DNA from: an archaeon
GTDB taxonomy: Archaea; Thermoproteota; Thermoprotei_A; Marsarchaeales; Marsarchaeaceae
NCBI GenBank assembly: GCA_021800035.1
Contig: JAJYZJ010000004.1
Coordinates: 1-64,000, forward strand
Direction: 5' to 3'
DNA length: 64,000 bases
The notes beneath the pieces were generated by a model. The model saw nothing but the letters and a program-made list of their open reading frames with translations, had not been told where the DNA came from and did not search any database. A program made the position numbers and the translations under genes. Below are positions 1 to 10,298 of the stretch, piece after piece. The first letter of the stretch is position 1. Each line of letters begins with the position of its first letter.

Positions 1-2
1 CG

Positions 3-494
3 CTCAACGACGAAGCTGTAACCAATGTGTTCAATGCGTTAAGCAGAGGTTTGCGCTCATGGGTGGAGTTTTCGGAGTTGCTGGCTGGCCCAGAACTTTA
101 TACGCTCGTAAGGAAGTTGATCACGGCTGAACGCGAAGGCGTCACAGACGCTCTGCTTGACGTGGGATATGCCGCGAAATCGCTCAGAGACTCGCTGAAC
201 GATGAGGCGGCTATTAATCTGGCAAATCTGGTTTCGCAGGCCCTGGCGCTTTGGAAGAATGCTTCACCTCTTCTCCAGACGCTTGAAAACCCCGTTCTGC
301 ACAGGGCGGTTAAGGCATTGTCGTCTGATGAACTGGAGTCGAAGCTCGAGCTGGCTAAACCTAGGAGCGGGATATCCATGCTTTCACCCTCAGACCCCGA
401 AGTCAGAAAGGGGTTTGGAGTGTTATTAGAGATTCTTAGGGCGCTCGGCTCTGAGTTCAACGCCGAAAGAGACGAAGTGGATAGACAGAAGTAG
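3..494 (+). CDS. DUF1641-like protein, 5' end truncated by the window edge
   Basis: The ORF reads open upstream of the listed GTG to base 3 (LNDEAVTNVFNALSRG...). Helical repeat LNDEAVTNVFNAL / LNDEAAINLANLV and C-terminal GVLLEILRALG resemble DUF1641 proteins. Confidence 0.6.
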   Translation, partial: LNDEAVTNVFNALSRGLRSWVEFSELLAGPELYTLVRKLITAEREGVTDALLDVGYAAKSLRDSLNDEAAINLANLVSQALALWKNASPLLQTLENPVLHRAVKALSSDELESKLELAKPRSGISMLSPSDPEVRKGFGVLLEILRALGSEFNAERDEVDRQK

Positions 495-679
495 TTGTCG
501 CCCTGATGCATTAGGAATCATGCAGCCGTCCGGAGTTTGGGGGGAATCTGCAAAACTCCGGTATTCCAGGGAACCGATACCTGGATTCCCCCCAGCACTT
601 GCCGCAGCGCAGCAAAACATCCGAAATTCCCTGTGTGTTTTGCCAGCGCGACCCCTCTGTTTCTGAGACGGTTGGGATA

Positions 680-1246
680 TCACAGACCGGTTCGGAAAAG
701 ACTGTTGACCCAATCTTGCCTTGATTCAGCCGTGTCTCCAATTACCAAACGGATTTGTTTTTTCAGTTGCCTGACAAGTGAATTTAGGTCTACAATCACC
801 ACGTCTCGAACGCCCTGCCGGTGAAGGGCACTCTCTAAGCAGACTTTCAACGCCCTGTCACAAAGCAGTATTTCTACCCGGTTCCATTTCTTGGCACTCT
901 CAGCAGCTAACGCAACTATTTGCAGGTCTTCCTGTTCTACCATGTGTTCACGCTTCTATGATCTCCGCGCTATGGAGACCCTGACTCTGCCGACAACGGC
1001 TGATACGTGGCTGTCTGTATAGTTGGTGGCCCTGATTTCCACCGACCAGCTGCCGAACAGTCCTTCAATCCTAGCGGCGGACTGGTCGAATCCGACGCAT
1101 CTCGGCTCGCTCACGATCTCTCCATATACTTTCGGAGGGGCGACTGCAGGAGGACCAGAACAGAGAAATCTTTCGAGGGCTACGAGGACTCCTTGACGGT
1201 CTGCCGTAATCAGGAGGCTGCTATTAATGACTCGGAGGGTTGGCAC
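680..1246 (-). pseudogene. PIN-domain (DUF3368-like) protein interrupted by an in-frame TAG at 956-958
   Basis: MPTLRVINSSLLITADRQGVLVALERFL...VAPPKVYGEIVSEP, then ...IARRS*KREHMVEQEDLQIVALAAESAKKW..EILLCDRALKVCLESALHRQGV in the same frame. Both halves look PIN-like. Confidence 0.5.
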
Positions 1247-1763
1247 GCTCGAAAGGTGGCGGAGTGATGGAGTCTATGTCCTCGAGAAGGAGTTCGACCT
1301 CGTATCTTGTGACACCTAGTTTTCTCGCCATCAGTTGCGCCGTAGTCTTGTCTCGCCTATATATATCGTATGACTCGACGGATTTAGCGAACGCCTGCGC
1401 GCCGCGGCGCCCGATGAGCATCCGCCCCGCAGGTGTGTGGGCGCCATCAGAGGCCAAGATGTTCCTTGCCGTCAGCTTACAGCCCTCAATGTTCGCCGTA
1501 TTCATGATTCGGAGGACGAAAACTGGGACCCGTACCAGTTCGGTTCTGCCTGCTTTCTCCTTGGCTACGAGCCCAGTCTTCAGGAGCTCTGTCAGCAGTT
1601 TGTAGACAGTCGACCTCGGAATATCGAGATCTTTCTGAATCTCTTCGGGAGTAACCTTGCCCCTCGCATAAGCGTATGCCAGGACTCTGGCGCTCTGTCC
1701 GTGAAATACTGGGAATAGCCTTCACAGAGTTTCGGGGCGCTCAATTATCGTTCTATATTCCAT
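1224..1763 (-). pseudogene. Winged-helix HTH partner of the PIN gene; 5' end disrupted (in-frame TGA at 1722-1724)
   Basis: The open frame upstream of the listed M at 1505 reads RLFPVFHGQSARVLAYAYARGKVTPEEIQKDLDIPRSTVYKLLTELLKTGLVAKEKAGRTELVRVPVFVLRIMNTANI..., a clear wHTH. No ATG/GTG/TTG lies between the TGA and the HTH; MEYRTIIERPETL* precedes it in frame. The 3' end overlaps the PIN start. Confidence 0.5.
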
Positions 1764-2247
1764 AGAATAGAATATGTACTCACTTGAGCGTTTCTGGTTT
1801 CGTTAGGGTTCCTCCGCCTTTCTGCTACACGGCGGCGCGGTTTTCCTTGTGAGCGTAGCCCTCATCAGCAGGGACCACCTGTATCACCCTTCCGTAGCGA
1901 AACCTGCCATCTGTACAGGAGATTCCTTTTCTAACGCGCTACGGGTGTTCCCTAGGCTATAGCGTATCTCCGCCCCCGAATGACACACGCCTGAACATAT
2001 CAGAAGCTTGATCATTTGACGGTAACATCTCATCCAAGTGGTCCGACCCTGCAAAGAATAATTTCATTATTGACCCGCAGAACAAGGTGTCCGAGCCATA
2101 GGGTCTTTAGATAACGAGATTGTTCCTTATTTGAACAATGTCTGTCCCCATAGCCGGTGGCCCCCGATCCAACCCAGACCGAAGGATCGGAAACCGTCGG
2201 CGGATACATGCTGTCAGACGAAATGTTTAAGCTGACGAAGGAAACGT

Positions 2248-2373
2248 GAATCGCTGCACCCCCGCTACTCTGCCGCGGGTGGCGGAGAATTCACGCCTGT
2301 GGAGATGAAGCCTCTACCCCTCTTCAGAGCGGGGCAAGCTGTGTCGCTGAAGCAGGAAGCCCACGTGCCTTAG
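2248..2373 (+). mobile_element. C-terminal relic of IS200/IS605-type TnpB
   Basis: Frame reads ESLHPRYSAAGGGEFTPVEMKPLPLFRAGQAVSLKQEAHVP*. The 'G-E-x-TPVEM ... KQEAH' ending is characteristic of TnpB C-termini. The DNA gaagcccacg-tgccttagc-cgtgcg resembles a decayed right-end hairpin. Confidence 0.6.
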
Positions 2374-2609
2374 CCGTGCGAGGACGTCACGAGGTTTGAG
2401 ACGTTGACTGTTGTGCCGATTAATACGAATGCGACTGTGAGCGCCATCATGCTTGAGATGTTCATGAGTGTGGAGTTGGTTGCGGCTCCCACGCCTCTGT
2501 GTCTTGGTTCAGCCGAATTCATGATGGAGGCTAGCTGGGAGAACCGAAGAGTCCTCCTCCGACGCCTGCGAGCGCAAGCACCCCGGAAACGAGTAGGAAG
2601 TCGGCGCAT
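2370..2609 (-). pseudogene. Fragment of a DHA2 (EmrB/QacA-type) MFS transporter
   Basis: FLLVSGVLALAGVGGGLFGSPS in one frame continues into SIMNSAEPRHRGVGAATNSTLMNISSMMALTVAFVLIG in another, matching the DHA2 pattern ...MN..P...RGVGSGT.STLMNIGSM.SLA.AF. Frameshifted and truncated at the TnpB relic. Confidence 0.5.
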
Positions 2610-2871
2610 GGTCGCCTCCTTCCATGGGGGATATGACTTTTCTGGATTAGACTCGTTATTCAGGACCCTTTAATTGACCAGAATTTACGTTGGGGTCAGT
2701 TTGCCTTGAGTGGCTGACCCAATAGAAAGGTCTGAGCCGCAGGTCCAGTTTCTGGGATTGGTGGAGGCGGGGCGGGATTACGGGCTGAACTTCCTAGCCA
2801 GTAGGCTTGAGCTCGGGCGGTAGAATTTCGGTCAGTAGAATCGAAGTCTCCTAATTGTTTCCAGAGATTAG

Positions 2872-3384
2872 TCACTTCCAGCTCTTACCTGATTTCCTTA
2901 GCATCACGGTCCTTTCAAATTCCATTACTTGAACTCCATCCTGTTTGTAGCCTTTGGTCTTCAGTGTGATTATGCCCATGTGGGGGTGTGATTTTGACGC
3001 TCTCTTCTCGAGTATTTCAGACTCGGCGTAGAGTGTATCCCCTGAGAAAGTGGGGTTAATGATTTTCAGATTCGTAATACCGACCATTATTCCTGATTGG
3101 CTTATATCGCCAACTGTCAGCCCAATGACAACCGATAGCACCAAAAGCGAGTTCACTACCAGTCTTCCGTTAAACGGGGGATTTGAGAAGTTTCTTTCAG
3201 CGTAGTCTTTGTTGAAATGTATTTGGTTGGTATTGCAGGTTAACAAAGTGAACCAGATGTTGTCGGTATCAGTAATGGTGCGTCCGCGGGAGTGCTTCAA
3301 CACTTGGCCAATAGAGAAATCCTCATAGAATGGCCCAGGATCCACTTGTGAGTTTTTATTTACCAAATGCAACACCTGATTCAA
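2872..3384 (-). CDS. MaoC-like dehydratase (hot-dog fold)
   Basis: FYEDFSIGQVLKHSRGRTITDTDNIWFTLLTCNTNQIHFNKDYAE... MaoC signature. Confidence 0.85.
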   Translation of the reverse strand: MNQVLHLVNKNSQVDPGPFYEDFSIGQVLKHSRGRTITDTDNIWFTLLTCNTNQIHFNKDYAERNFSNPPFNGRLVVNSLLVLSVVIGLTVGDISQSGIMVGITNLKIINPTFSGDTLYAESEILEKRASKSHPHMGIITLKTKGYKQDGVQVMEFERTVMLRKSGKSWK

Positions 3385-3581
3385 GTCTTAGGCAACCTGG
3401 TATTCAACATTGCGCCAGATTGGCACCCGCCGAAAAATTCAAAATGGCAATCCTAGGAAATACAATCTCCGGCACGATGGTTACGGCCAAAAGGATTCGT
3501 GGGTATGCCTTTTATGTGCTTGGTCGGTCCCCTATGGGGGACAGGGCGCCAAAACGCAGAATTCTGTGTGCAATCCTGCGC

Positions 3582-4433
3582 CTAGAGATTGAACACCCTC
3601 ACGGCGTTATCCCGTAGAATTTTATTCTTGACTTCGTAGTTCAGGTTCAGACTTTCGAAGCCCCTGAGCCAGCGGCCGGGCGTTAGGAATGGGTAGTCGG
3701 TCCCGAACATGAATTTCTCTGGAGCCAGTTTGCTCATGTGTGTTACGAATGTCGGATCAAAGTACTTGGGGGAGTAACCCGAGAGGTCAATGTATGCATT
3801 GGACTTGTGCTCTGCTATCGCGAGCTGCGTGTCCACCCATGGGAAGGAGGGGTGCGCCATAACCACAATTAGCTTTGGGAAATCTGCCGCGACGAAGTCG
3901 AGATAAACCGGATTCGCGTAGTCGAGCTTGGCCCCCGCTGCTCCCGGCAGTCCTTTCCCCCAGCCGGTAGTGCCAGTGTGAAAGATAACCGGTATATCGA
4001 GTTCGACACATTTCTCATAGAGTGGATAGAACCTCGGATCGTTCGGGTAAAACGCCTGTGCAATCGGATGCAATTTCAGACCTCGAAGCCCTAGGTCCTT
4101 AACGGAATGTTCGAGTTCCTCCACGGCCAGTTTGCCCTTGTTCGGGTCCACTGAGGCAAAGCCAATCATTCGGTCCGGGTATGATTTGATGAACTCTGCG
4201 ACGAGCTCATTGCGCACTTTGGGTAGACCCGTGGCAACTTCTGCATCCCAGCCGAGGACAACAATCTTTTCCACTCCACTTTCGTCATATTCCTTTATCA
4301 TATCTGCGGCCGATATTGAACCGAGTGACGACCCGAACAATTTTGCCGCAGCTTGGTGGTATACCCCACCGGCATCGACCAGATATTCCTTCGCCGGTAT
4401 GTGTGCGTGAACGTCTACAAAGCCTTTGACCAT
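3582..4433 (-). CDS. Amidohydrolase family 2 metal-dependent hydrolase
   Basis: DVHAHIP, FHTGTTGWGKG, AHPSFPW, FGTDYPFLTP motifs; paralogous to 25814-26707. Confidence 0.88.
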   Translation of the reverse strand: MVKGFVDVHAHIPAKEYLVDAGGVYHQAAAKLFGSSLGSISAADMIKEYDESGVEKIVVLGWDAEVATGLPKVRNELVAEFIKSYPDRMIGFASVDPNKGKLAVEELEHSVKDLGLRGLKLHPIAQAFYPNDPRFYPLYEKCVELDIPVIFHTGTTGWGKGLPGAAGAKLDYANPVYLDFVAADFPKLIVVMAHPSFPWVDTQLAIAEHKSNAYIDLSGYSPKYFDPTFVTHMSKLAPEKFMFGTDYPFLTPGRWLRGFESLNLNYEVKNKILRDNAVRVFNL

Positions 4434-4774
4434 AGCTCCTCAGGTTGGGGTGCCCATTTATAGAAATCACGCATGCATGGATCCAAGGGCTCTGGGGTTC
4501 AGTGTACCCAAATGATACATCTAAATTCAGGCTGTTTGCAGTTCATTTGCACTCGAGTACTACAGGAGACGATTTTCACTGGATGAACCGGTCTAATTCC
4601 TGCCAGGACATTTTGGCTGTTTCTGCGGTTCCTGCGCGAGAGCTGGCAAGCGATATTTAGTATTCCAGCGCAAAACTGAGCTCGAAAGCTATATATTCAT
4701 TTCTGGACAGTTTTGAGCGGCGAAGCGTCATATCTAAAAACGAAACAGAGACAGACCTAGAATACTTCTCGAGG

Positions 4775-5554
4775 ATGTTTGACCTTAAATCTCGAGTGGC
4801 GGTCGTGACCGGGGCCACAGGTACGCTAGGAAATTCAATTTGCCTTGCCCTGGCCGCATCCGGTGCCGACCTAGTTATTGCCGGAAGAAAGGAGGACAGA
4901 CTCCGGGCGGTCAGCGATCAAGTGGCATCTCTTGGTCGCAGGAGGCTGATTGTCCGCGCGGACGTAAGCAAACTCTCTGACGTTCAGGAGTTAGTTGCGC
5001 AGGTGCTGAGAGAATTCCGCAGGATTGATATCCTGATCGCGGGGGCAGGCGTGAATGCTCTACATCCTGCGCGCGATTATCCGCTTGGAGACTGGCATAA
5101 ACTTATGCAAATAAACGCGGAGGGGACATTTCTTTGTAACAGGGAAGTGGGCAAGGTAATGATCGAGCAGAATTATGGCAGAATAGTGAATATCTCATCT
5201 ATCAGGGGTTGGTTTTCAGCCGCTCAGAACACGGTTGCGTACTCTGCAACAAAAGCGGCAGTGAATATGATAACTAGGACGCTCGCCTGCGAATGGGCAA
5301 GATACGGCGTCACGGTGAACGCGGTAGCCCCTGCCATGGTGGCTAGTGGCATGCATATGTCAACACCCGATGGAGAGGTGCAGCAAATGGATCCGAAGGT
5401 GCTTGAAGGGATAGCGAAGCGAACCCCAATGAAACGGCTTGCCAGCCCGAGGGACATTTGTGGGCCGGTGGTGTTTCTGGCCTCCGACGCGGCAGGCTTT
5501 ATGACGGGGCAGATAGTCTACGTGGACGGGGGAGCCTCCGCGTGGGCTGCTTAG
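4775..5554 (+). CDS. Short-chain dehydrogenase/reductase
   Basis: VVTGATGTLGNSICLALA, ISSIRGW, YSATKAAV, C-terminal VYVDGG. Confidence 0.92.
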   Translation: MFDLKSRVAVVTGATGTLGNSICLALAASGADLVIAGRKEDRLRAVSDQVASLGRRRLIVRADVSKLSDVQELVAQVLREFRRIDILIAGAGVNALHPARDYPLGDWHKLMQINAEGTFLCNREVGKVMIEQNYGRIVNISSIRGWFSAAQNTVAYSATKAAVNMITRTLACEWARYGVTVNAVAPAMVASGMHMSTPDGEVQQMDPKVLEGIAKRTPMKRLASPRDICGPVVFLASDAAGFMTGQIVYVDGGASAWAA

Positions 5555-5704
5555 AGCTTAGAAGATTATTATTCTTAATTACTGGGGAACGGAAATCCGT
5601 AGCCTGCGTTTCACGCTACGTTGCAGCTGCCGCTGCCCTTACGGTCGAGCAGGCACATGTAACCTAAAGCCCCCCGAATTAGCGCAAACTCATTTATCGG
5701 AATA

Positions 5705-7150
5705 CTAATGGGCACTGGGGCGAAGGTCCCTAAGCCTCTTTGCCTTGGCGTCTAGGTCTCCCCTGGTAAACCTCGAAAGCGTGTTCGCACCAAGTATTTC
5801 GACATTAACCCGGAGCCCCACCGCGAGTGCGAGTTCCTCGGATAGCTTTTTACCGACCTGAGACCAGTGAGACCTTTCCACTGCGGGGTTAACTTCGACT
5901 CTAACGAGCATCTCGTCGAGCTCCCCAGTTTTTGTCAGGACTATCTCGTATTCGTTGCCAAGCTCCTTGAACGATCGAATGACCTCTTCTACGGCGCTCG
6001 GGTAGACGACCGTGCCACGAATTTTGAGCATGTCGTCCACCCGTCCCAAAAGCCCTCCCATCGCCCTTCCAAATGTCCTACCGCACTCACAGATATCATC
6101 GGTGTATTTCATCAGGTCTCCCATTACATACCTGAAAGTTGGGTACGATATGCTCATTAGATTTGTGACAATCGTGATCCCTTTTTCTTCCTTGCCGACG
6201 GGCTCATAGGTATCGGGGTCGACTACCTCAACAATGGCCATATCTTCCGAAATGTGGTCGGCGACCGGGCGGTCGTGGTGTTTATCCTCTTCAGCGCAAG
6301 AATAACCCAGCGCTCCCCCCATGAACGCTTCTGTATGGCCGAAATAATCATGAGTGGTGGCTGACCAGTCGTCTTCGACCCTCTTCTTGGTTGCGGGAAC
6401 GCACGCTCCCGGCTCTGCCATCATTATGACATGATTCACTTCGGTGTCTTTTGCAGGGTCGACGCCGGCCTTCCGGGCTTCTTCGGCAAGGTGCATGACG
6501 TAAGACGGGACGCCAATTAGTACTGTTGATTTAGTCTCCCTCAGGAAGAATAATCGTCTTTTGGAATCCATTCCTCCTCCAGCGACCACGGGACACTTTA
6601 TGACATTAGCTCCGTAATGTGTTCCCCACATGCCGGGAAAGGGTCCATATACTGTCGCGTTGAACAGTATGTCTCCAGGTCTAATTCCAAAGGCCCAGAG
6701 AGCTCGTGCATAGAGGTAAGTCCAATTGTCCTTGTCCGAGGCGGACACCATAAATATTCTTGGTTTTGCTGTGGTACCGCCGGTGCTTTCAATCATGAAT
6801 CCGTCTTTCGACCATTCTTCCATGGTCATGCAATGGAAGTCGCCGAAAGGCGGGTGCTCGGTTTCACTGATTGCAAAGTCTTGTTTCACAGTGAGGGGGC
6901 CTTTTACGATATCTGCAGTGGTCTTGAAATCCTCGGGCCTAAGTTTCAATTCTTTAAATTTCCTATGATAATATGGACTATTGTCGTAAAGATACCCAAC
7001 TACCGCGCGAAACTTTTCGTTCCTTACTTCCTCAAGCTCTTTTCGAGGCATCGTCTCGACTCTAGGGTCCCAGTAGTTGCCTGAGCTCGGGCCATACTTG
7101 TTGTGAATATAGCTGTTGACCAATCCAGCCCATTCTTGCCTACTAACCAT
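5705..7150 (-). CDS. Phenylacetate-CoA ligase-like AMP-forming ligase
   Basis: ESTGGTTAKPRIFMVSASDKDNW, FGHTEAFMGG, GRVDDMLKIRGTVVYPSAVEEVI. Confidence 0.88.
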   Translation of the reverse strand: MVSRQEWAGLVNSYIHNKYGPSSGNYWDPRVETMPRKELEEVRNEKFRAVVGYLYDNSPYYHRKFKELKLRPEDFKTTADIVKGPLTVKQDFAISETEHPPFGDFHCMTMEEWSKDGFMIESTGGTTAKPRIFMVSASDKDNWTYLYARALWAFGIRPGDILFNATVYGPFPGMWGTHYGANVIKCPVVAGGGMDSKRRLFFLRETKSTVLIGVPSYVMHLAEEARKAGVDPAKDTEVNHVIMMAEPGACVPATKKRVEDDWSATTHDYFGHTEAFMGGALGYSCAEEDKHHDRPVADHISEDMAIVEVVDPDTYEPVGKEEKGITIVTNLMSISYPTFRYVMGDLMKYTDDICECGRTFGRAMGGLLGRVDDMLKIRGTVVYPSAVEEVIRSFKELGNEYEIVLTKTGELDEMLVRVEVNPAVERSHWSQVGKKLSEELALAVGLRVNVEILGANTLSRFTRGDLDAKAKRLRDLRPSAH

Positions 7151-7216
7151 GATTGTCTCCCTAACTACAGGGATATTAGCTTTTTTTACCGACGTTTGCG
7201 CTGCGATTCTCTGGTA

Positions 7217-8416
7217 CTAGGGTCGCTCGAAGACAGTAGCAATACCCTGCCCGACTCCGATGCAAAGCGTCGCGAGTCCGTATCTGGAGCTTCTCCTCTT
7301 CATCTCGTGAACTAACGTTACGGCCACTCTTGCTCCGCTGCAGCCCACCGGATGGCCAAGGGCAATGGCTCCACCGTTCGGGTTCAATCTTTCTCTCCTG
7401 ATAGGCAGTTCTTTCAGGACCGAGAGCACTTGGGAAGCGAAGGCCTCATTCAGCTCGACAAGTTCCATTTCTTCGAGACCAAGACCCAGTCTTTGAAGGA
7501 TCCTTCGAGTTGCAGGCACTGGTCCAATGCCCATGAAGCTAGGGTCAACTCCTGCGACCGCGCTACCTATAATCTTGGCAAGTGGTTTCAAGCCCAGCTG
7601 GTCGCATCTTTCTCGAGACATGACCAGAGTGCCTGCAGCCCCGTCCGAAATGGGACTGGAATTCCCAGGCGTGACTGTTCCCCCCGCCCTGAATATAGGC
7701 TTCAGTTTGGCCAAGGCTTCAAGGCTGGTATTCTCTCTCGGGCCTTCGTCCTTTTCTACAGTCGCGTCCACATCACCATTGGATACTGCCACGGGTAGAA
7801 TTTCATCTTTGAGTTTGCCAGATTTTGTTGCTTCAACTGCCTTTCTGTGGCTCTGGAGCGCGAATTCATCTTGCTCCTCTCTAGAAATCCGGTATTTCTC
7901 GGCCAAATTTTCCGCGGTTTCGCCCATAGAGAGCGGCGGATATAGTTTGGTCATCTTCGGATTGACAAATCTCCACCCAATAGTGGAATCGAATATCAGT
8001 GGAGTTCTTTCGAATGGTCTGGCTGGTTTCGCGAGAACATAAGGAGCTCTTGTCATGCTCTCCACTCCACCGGCTATGGCAATTTCGCAAGAGCCAATCG
8101 CAATCGCGTTCGCGGCTTGGTTTATTGCTTCGAGGCCGGAGCCGCAAAGCCTGTTAACGGTGACCCCAGCCACGGAAGTAGGAAGTCCCGATAGCAAGAC
8201 AGCCATCCTCGCGACATTTCTGTTGTCTTCTCCTGCCTGATTAGTGCAGCCAAAGTAGACGTCGTCAATTAAAGATGAATCTAGGTTGCTTCTTTTGACG
8301 AGCCTCTTGATTACCAGGCTCGCGAGGTCGTCTGGTCTTTCGTTTCGAAGTATGCCCCCGTGCTTACCTAGCGGAGTCCGGAGGGCATCCACAATAACGA
8401 CTTCTCGCAGTTCCAC
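7217..8416 (-). CDS. Acetyl-CoA acyltransferase / thiolase II
   Basis: VNRLCGSGLEAINQAANAI, GGVESMTRAPYV, NPNGGAIALGHPVGCSGAR, ATLCIGVGQG. Confidence 0.95.
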   Translation of the reverse strand: MELREVVIVDALRTPLGKHGGILRNERPDDLASLVIKRLVKRSNLDSSLIDDVYFGCTNQAGEDNRNVARMAVLLSGLPTSVAGVTVNRLCGSGLEAINQAANAIAIGSCEIAIAGGVESMTRAPYVLAKPARPFERTPLIFDSTIGWRFVNPKMTKLYPPLSMGETAENLAEKYRISREEQDEFALQSHRKAVEATKSGKLKDEILPVAVSNGDVDATVEKDEGPRENTSLEALAKLKPIFRAGGTVTPGNSSPISDGAAGTLVMSRERCDQLGLKPLAKIIGSAVAGVDPSFMGIGPVPATRRILQRLGLGLEEMELVELNEAFASQVLSVLKELPIRRERLNPNGGAIALGHPVGCSGARVAVTLVHEMKRRSSRYGLATLCIGVGQGIATVFERP

Positions 8417-8527
8417 GTGTCTTCACCGCGGTTAGATGTGCCTAAGATATTAACACCGCGAACGTCTCTCCGAAACATGGATAACGATACACACTTATTG
8501 TAAGGCCTGATACCCCCTCGATGCAAG

Positions 8528-8959
8528 ATGTACTACGAAGATTTTGGCCCGGATTACCACGGCGAGACCAAAGGAAGAACAGTGACGGAAACCGATATCG
8601 TATTATTTGCGACAATGACAGGTGCACTGAATTCCGCATTTCTTAATGAACAATTCGCGAAGAGTACGCAGTTCGGTGGAAGAATTGCTCCCGGTTTTCT
8701 TACAGCATCGATTGCAACTGGCCTAATTTATCAGCTTCCAAGCTCTCCGTTCGAAGGGGGTTTTGTGGCTTTGTTAAATGCCACGCTGGCGGCGCAAAAG
8801 GCCGTAAAAATAGGCGACACTTTGAGCTGTCGTGTATCAGTTAGGAAAAAGATGGACAAGGGAACTCGGGGAATTGTAGTGCTTCACACTGAAGTGCTCA
8901 ATCAGTCAAATGAGAAAGTAATGGAAATTGATCATGTAATCATGGTGAATAAAAGATAG
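8528..8959 (+). CDS. MaoC-like dehydratase
   Basis: YYEDFGPDYHGETKGRTVTETDIVLFATMTG...FGGRIAPGFLTASIATGL. Confidence 0.88.
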   Translation: MYYEDFGPDYHGETKGRTVTETDIVLFATMTGALNSAFLNEQFAKSTQFGGRIAPGFLTASIATGLIYQLPSSPFEGGFVALLNATLAAQKAVKIGDTLSCRVSVRKKMDKGTRGIVVLHTEVLNQSNEKVMEIDHVIMVNKR

Positions 8960-9113
8960 TTCTGGGGCCCGCCGGACAAGTTTTTAGTGTCTTATTGCTC
9001 GTAGGGCCTTGGCCAGATTTTTGGCCGGGCAGACGGAGCCAAGTACTACGGCTGCTAACAGGGTCCTCGTTCAGGAACGTATAAGAATCTCCGGCAAGTC
9101 AGGAATTTAGCAG

Positions 9114-10298
9114 ATGGGTATGGTAAAGGGAGCTCTGGAGGGACTAAGAGTCCTAGAGAGTACAGTGCAGATTGCCGGTCCTTACTGCGGAAGACTGCTT
9201 GGAGAACTTGGGGCAGAGGTGATAAAAGTCGAGCCGCTTTCAGGGGAAGCTAGCCGCCGAAGTCCGCCCTTCTATAACGGAGCCCCGCTCCTCTACCTCT
9301 ACAGCAATGCGAATAAGAAGAGCATCGCACTGAACCTTAAGGACGAACGCGGTCAAAAAGTATTCACTGACCTCGCGGAAAAATCCGACATATTGGTGGT
9401 CAACTATCGCCCGGGTGTCATGGAGCGGCTCGGTCTAGGTTATGAGGTACTAAAAAAGAAGAATAAAGGACTGATTTACGTCAGTATAACTGGATTTGGT
9501 TATTCGGGCAAGCACAGTTCTTATGCGGGTTATGATATGCTCGCACAGGCCATGTCTGGCCTCGCGGATGCAAACGGAGACCCTTCCGGTGTTCCGAAAA
9601 TCAACAGCATGACACTCGACTACTCTGCGGCGATGATGGCTGCAACTGCTGCACTTGCGGCCGTTATCAATAGAGAAAGGACTGGTCAGGGACAGTTCAT
9701 TGACATCAGCCTGCAGGATGTTGGGATGGTATACGTCCAGCATCTTATCGGGCAGTATTTATGCGGAATGCGTTACCGTTCCGGCAACCGCCGGCTGGCG
9801 TTTGCACCCTTCAGTGTGTATCCAACGCTAGACGGGTACGCAGTAGTTGCGATTGATGAGGATAGTCGGTGGGAGGCATTCCTCAAGGCGATAGGAAAGG
9901 AAAGCGCGACGAAAGACGAGACGCTGAAAAACGTCGAGTTGCGCGTGAGGAACTACGACCAAGTCGACAAGCTGGTTTCTGAGTGGGCCAAAGGGCTGAA
10001 GACGGAGGAAGTGGTACGCATTGTCACTTCCGCTGGTGGCGCATCATGCCCAGTCAAGAAGGTATCAGAAGTGATTGATGACGAACATCTAAAGGCGAGG
10101 CAGATGCTAGGTACTATGAATTCGCCGGTCTACGGTGATGTGCCATACGTGGGCTCGGTATTCAAGATGTCCGAAACGCCTGGCTCAATTGACTCATTGG
10201 GCCCCCAGCTCGGGGCTGACACGCAAGCGATTCTGACTCAGGTGCTGGGCTATAGTGAAAACAAAGTAGCGACGCTCCGGTCGGAAGGGGTAGTCTGA
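9114..10298 (+). CDS. CaiB/BaiF family (class III) CoA-transferase
   Basis: LEGLRVLESTVQIAGPYCGRLLGELGAEVIKVEP, NANKKSIALNLKDERGQ, SITGFGYSGKHSSYAGYDMLAQAMSGL. Confidence 0.95.
   Translation: MGMVKGALEGLRVLESTVQIAGPYCGRLLGELGAEVIKVEPLSGEASRRSPPFYNGAPLLYLYSNANKKSIALNLKDERGQKVFTDLAEKSDILVVNYRPGVMERLGLGYEVLKKKNKGLIYVSITGFGYSGKHSSYAGYDMLAQAMSGLADANGDPSGVPKINSMTLDYSAAMMAATAALAAVINRERTGQGQFIDISLQDVGMVYVQHLIGQYLCGMRYRSGNRRLAFAPFSVYPTLDGYAVVAIDEDSRWEAFLKAIGKESATKDETLKNVELRVRNYDQVDKLVSEWAKGLKTEEVVRIVTSAGGASCPVKKVSEVIDDEHLKARQMLGTMNSPVYGDVPYVGSVFKMSETPGSIDSLGPQLGADTQAILTQVLGYSENKVATLRSEGVV

Noticed and set aside
956-958. TAG in the PIN gene as pyrrolysine recoding
   Set aside because: TAG also appears as an ordinary terminator in this window (for example the SDR ending at 5554) and the partner gene is broken by a TGA, so decay or sequence error is simpler.
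7352-8042. 148-aa and 171-aa plus-strand ORFs
   Set aside because: Antisense to the thiolase gene; shadow ORFs.
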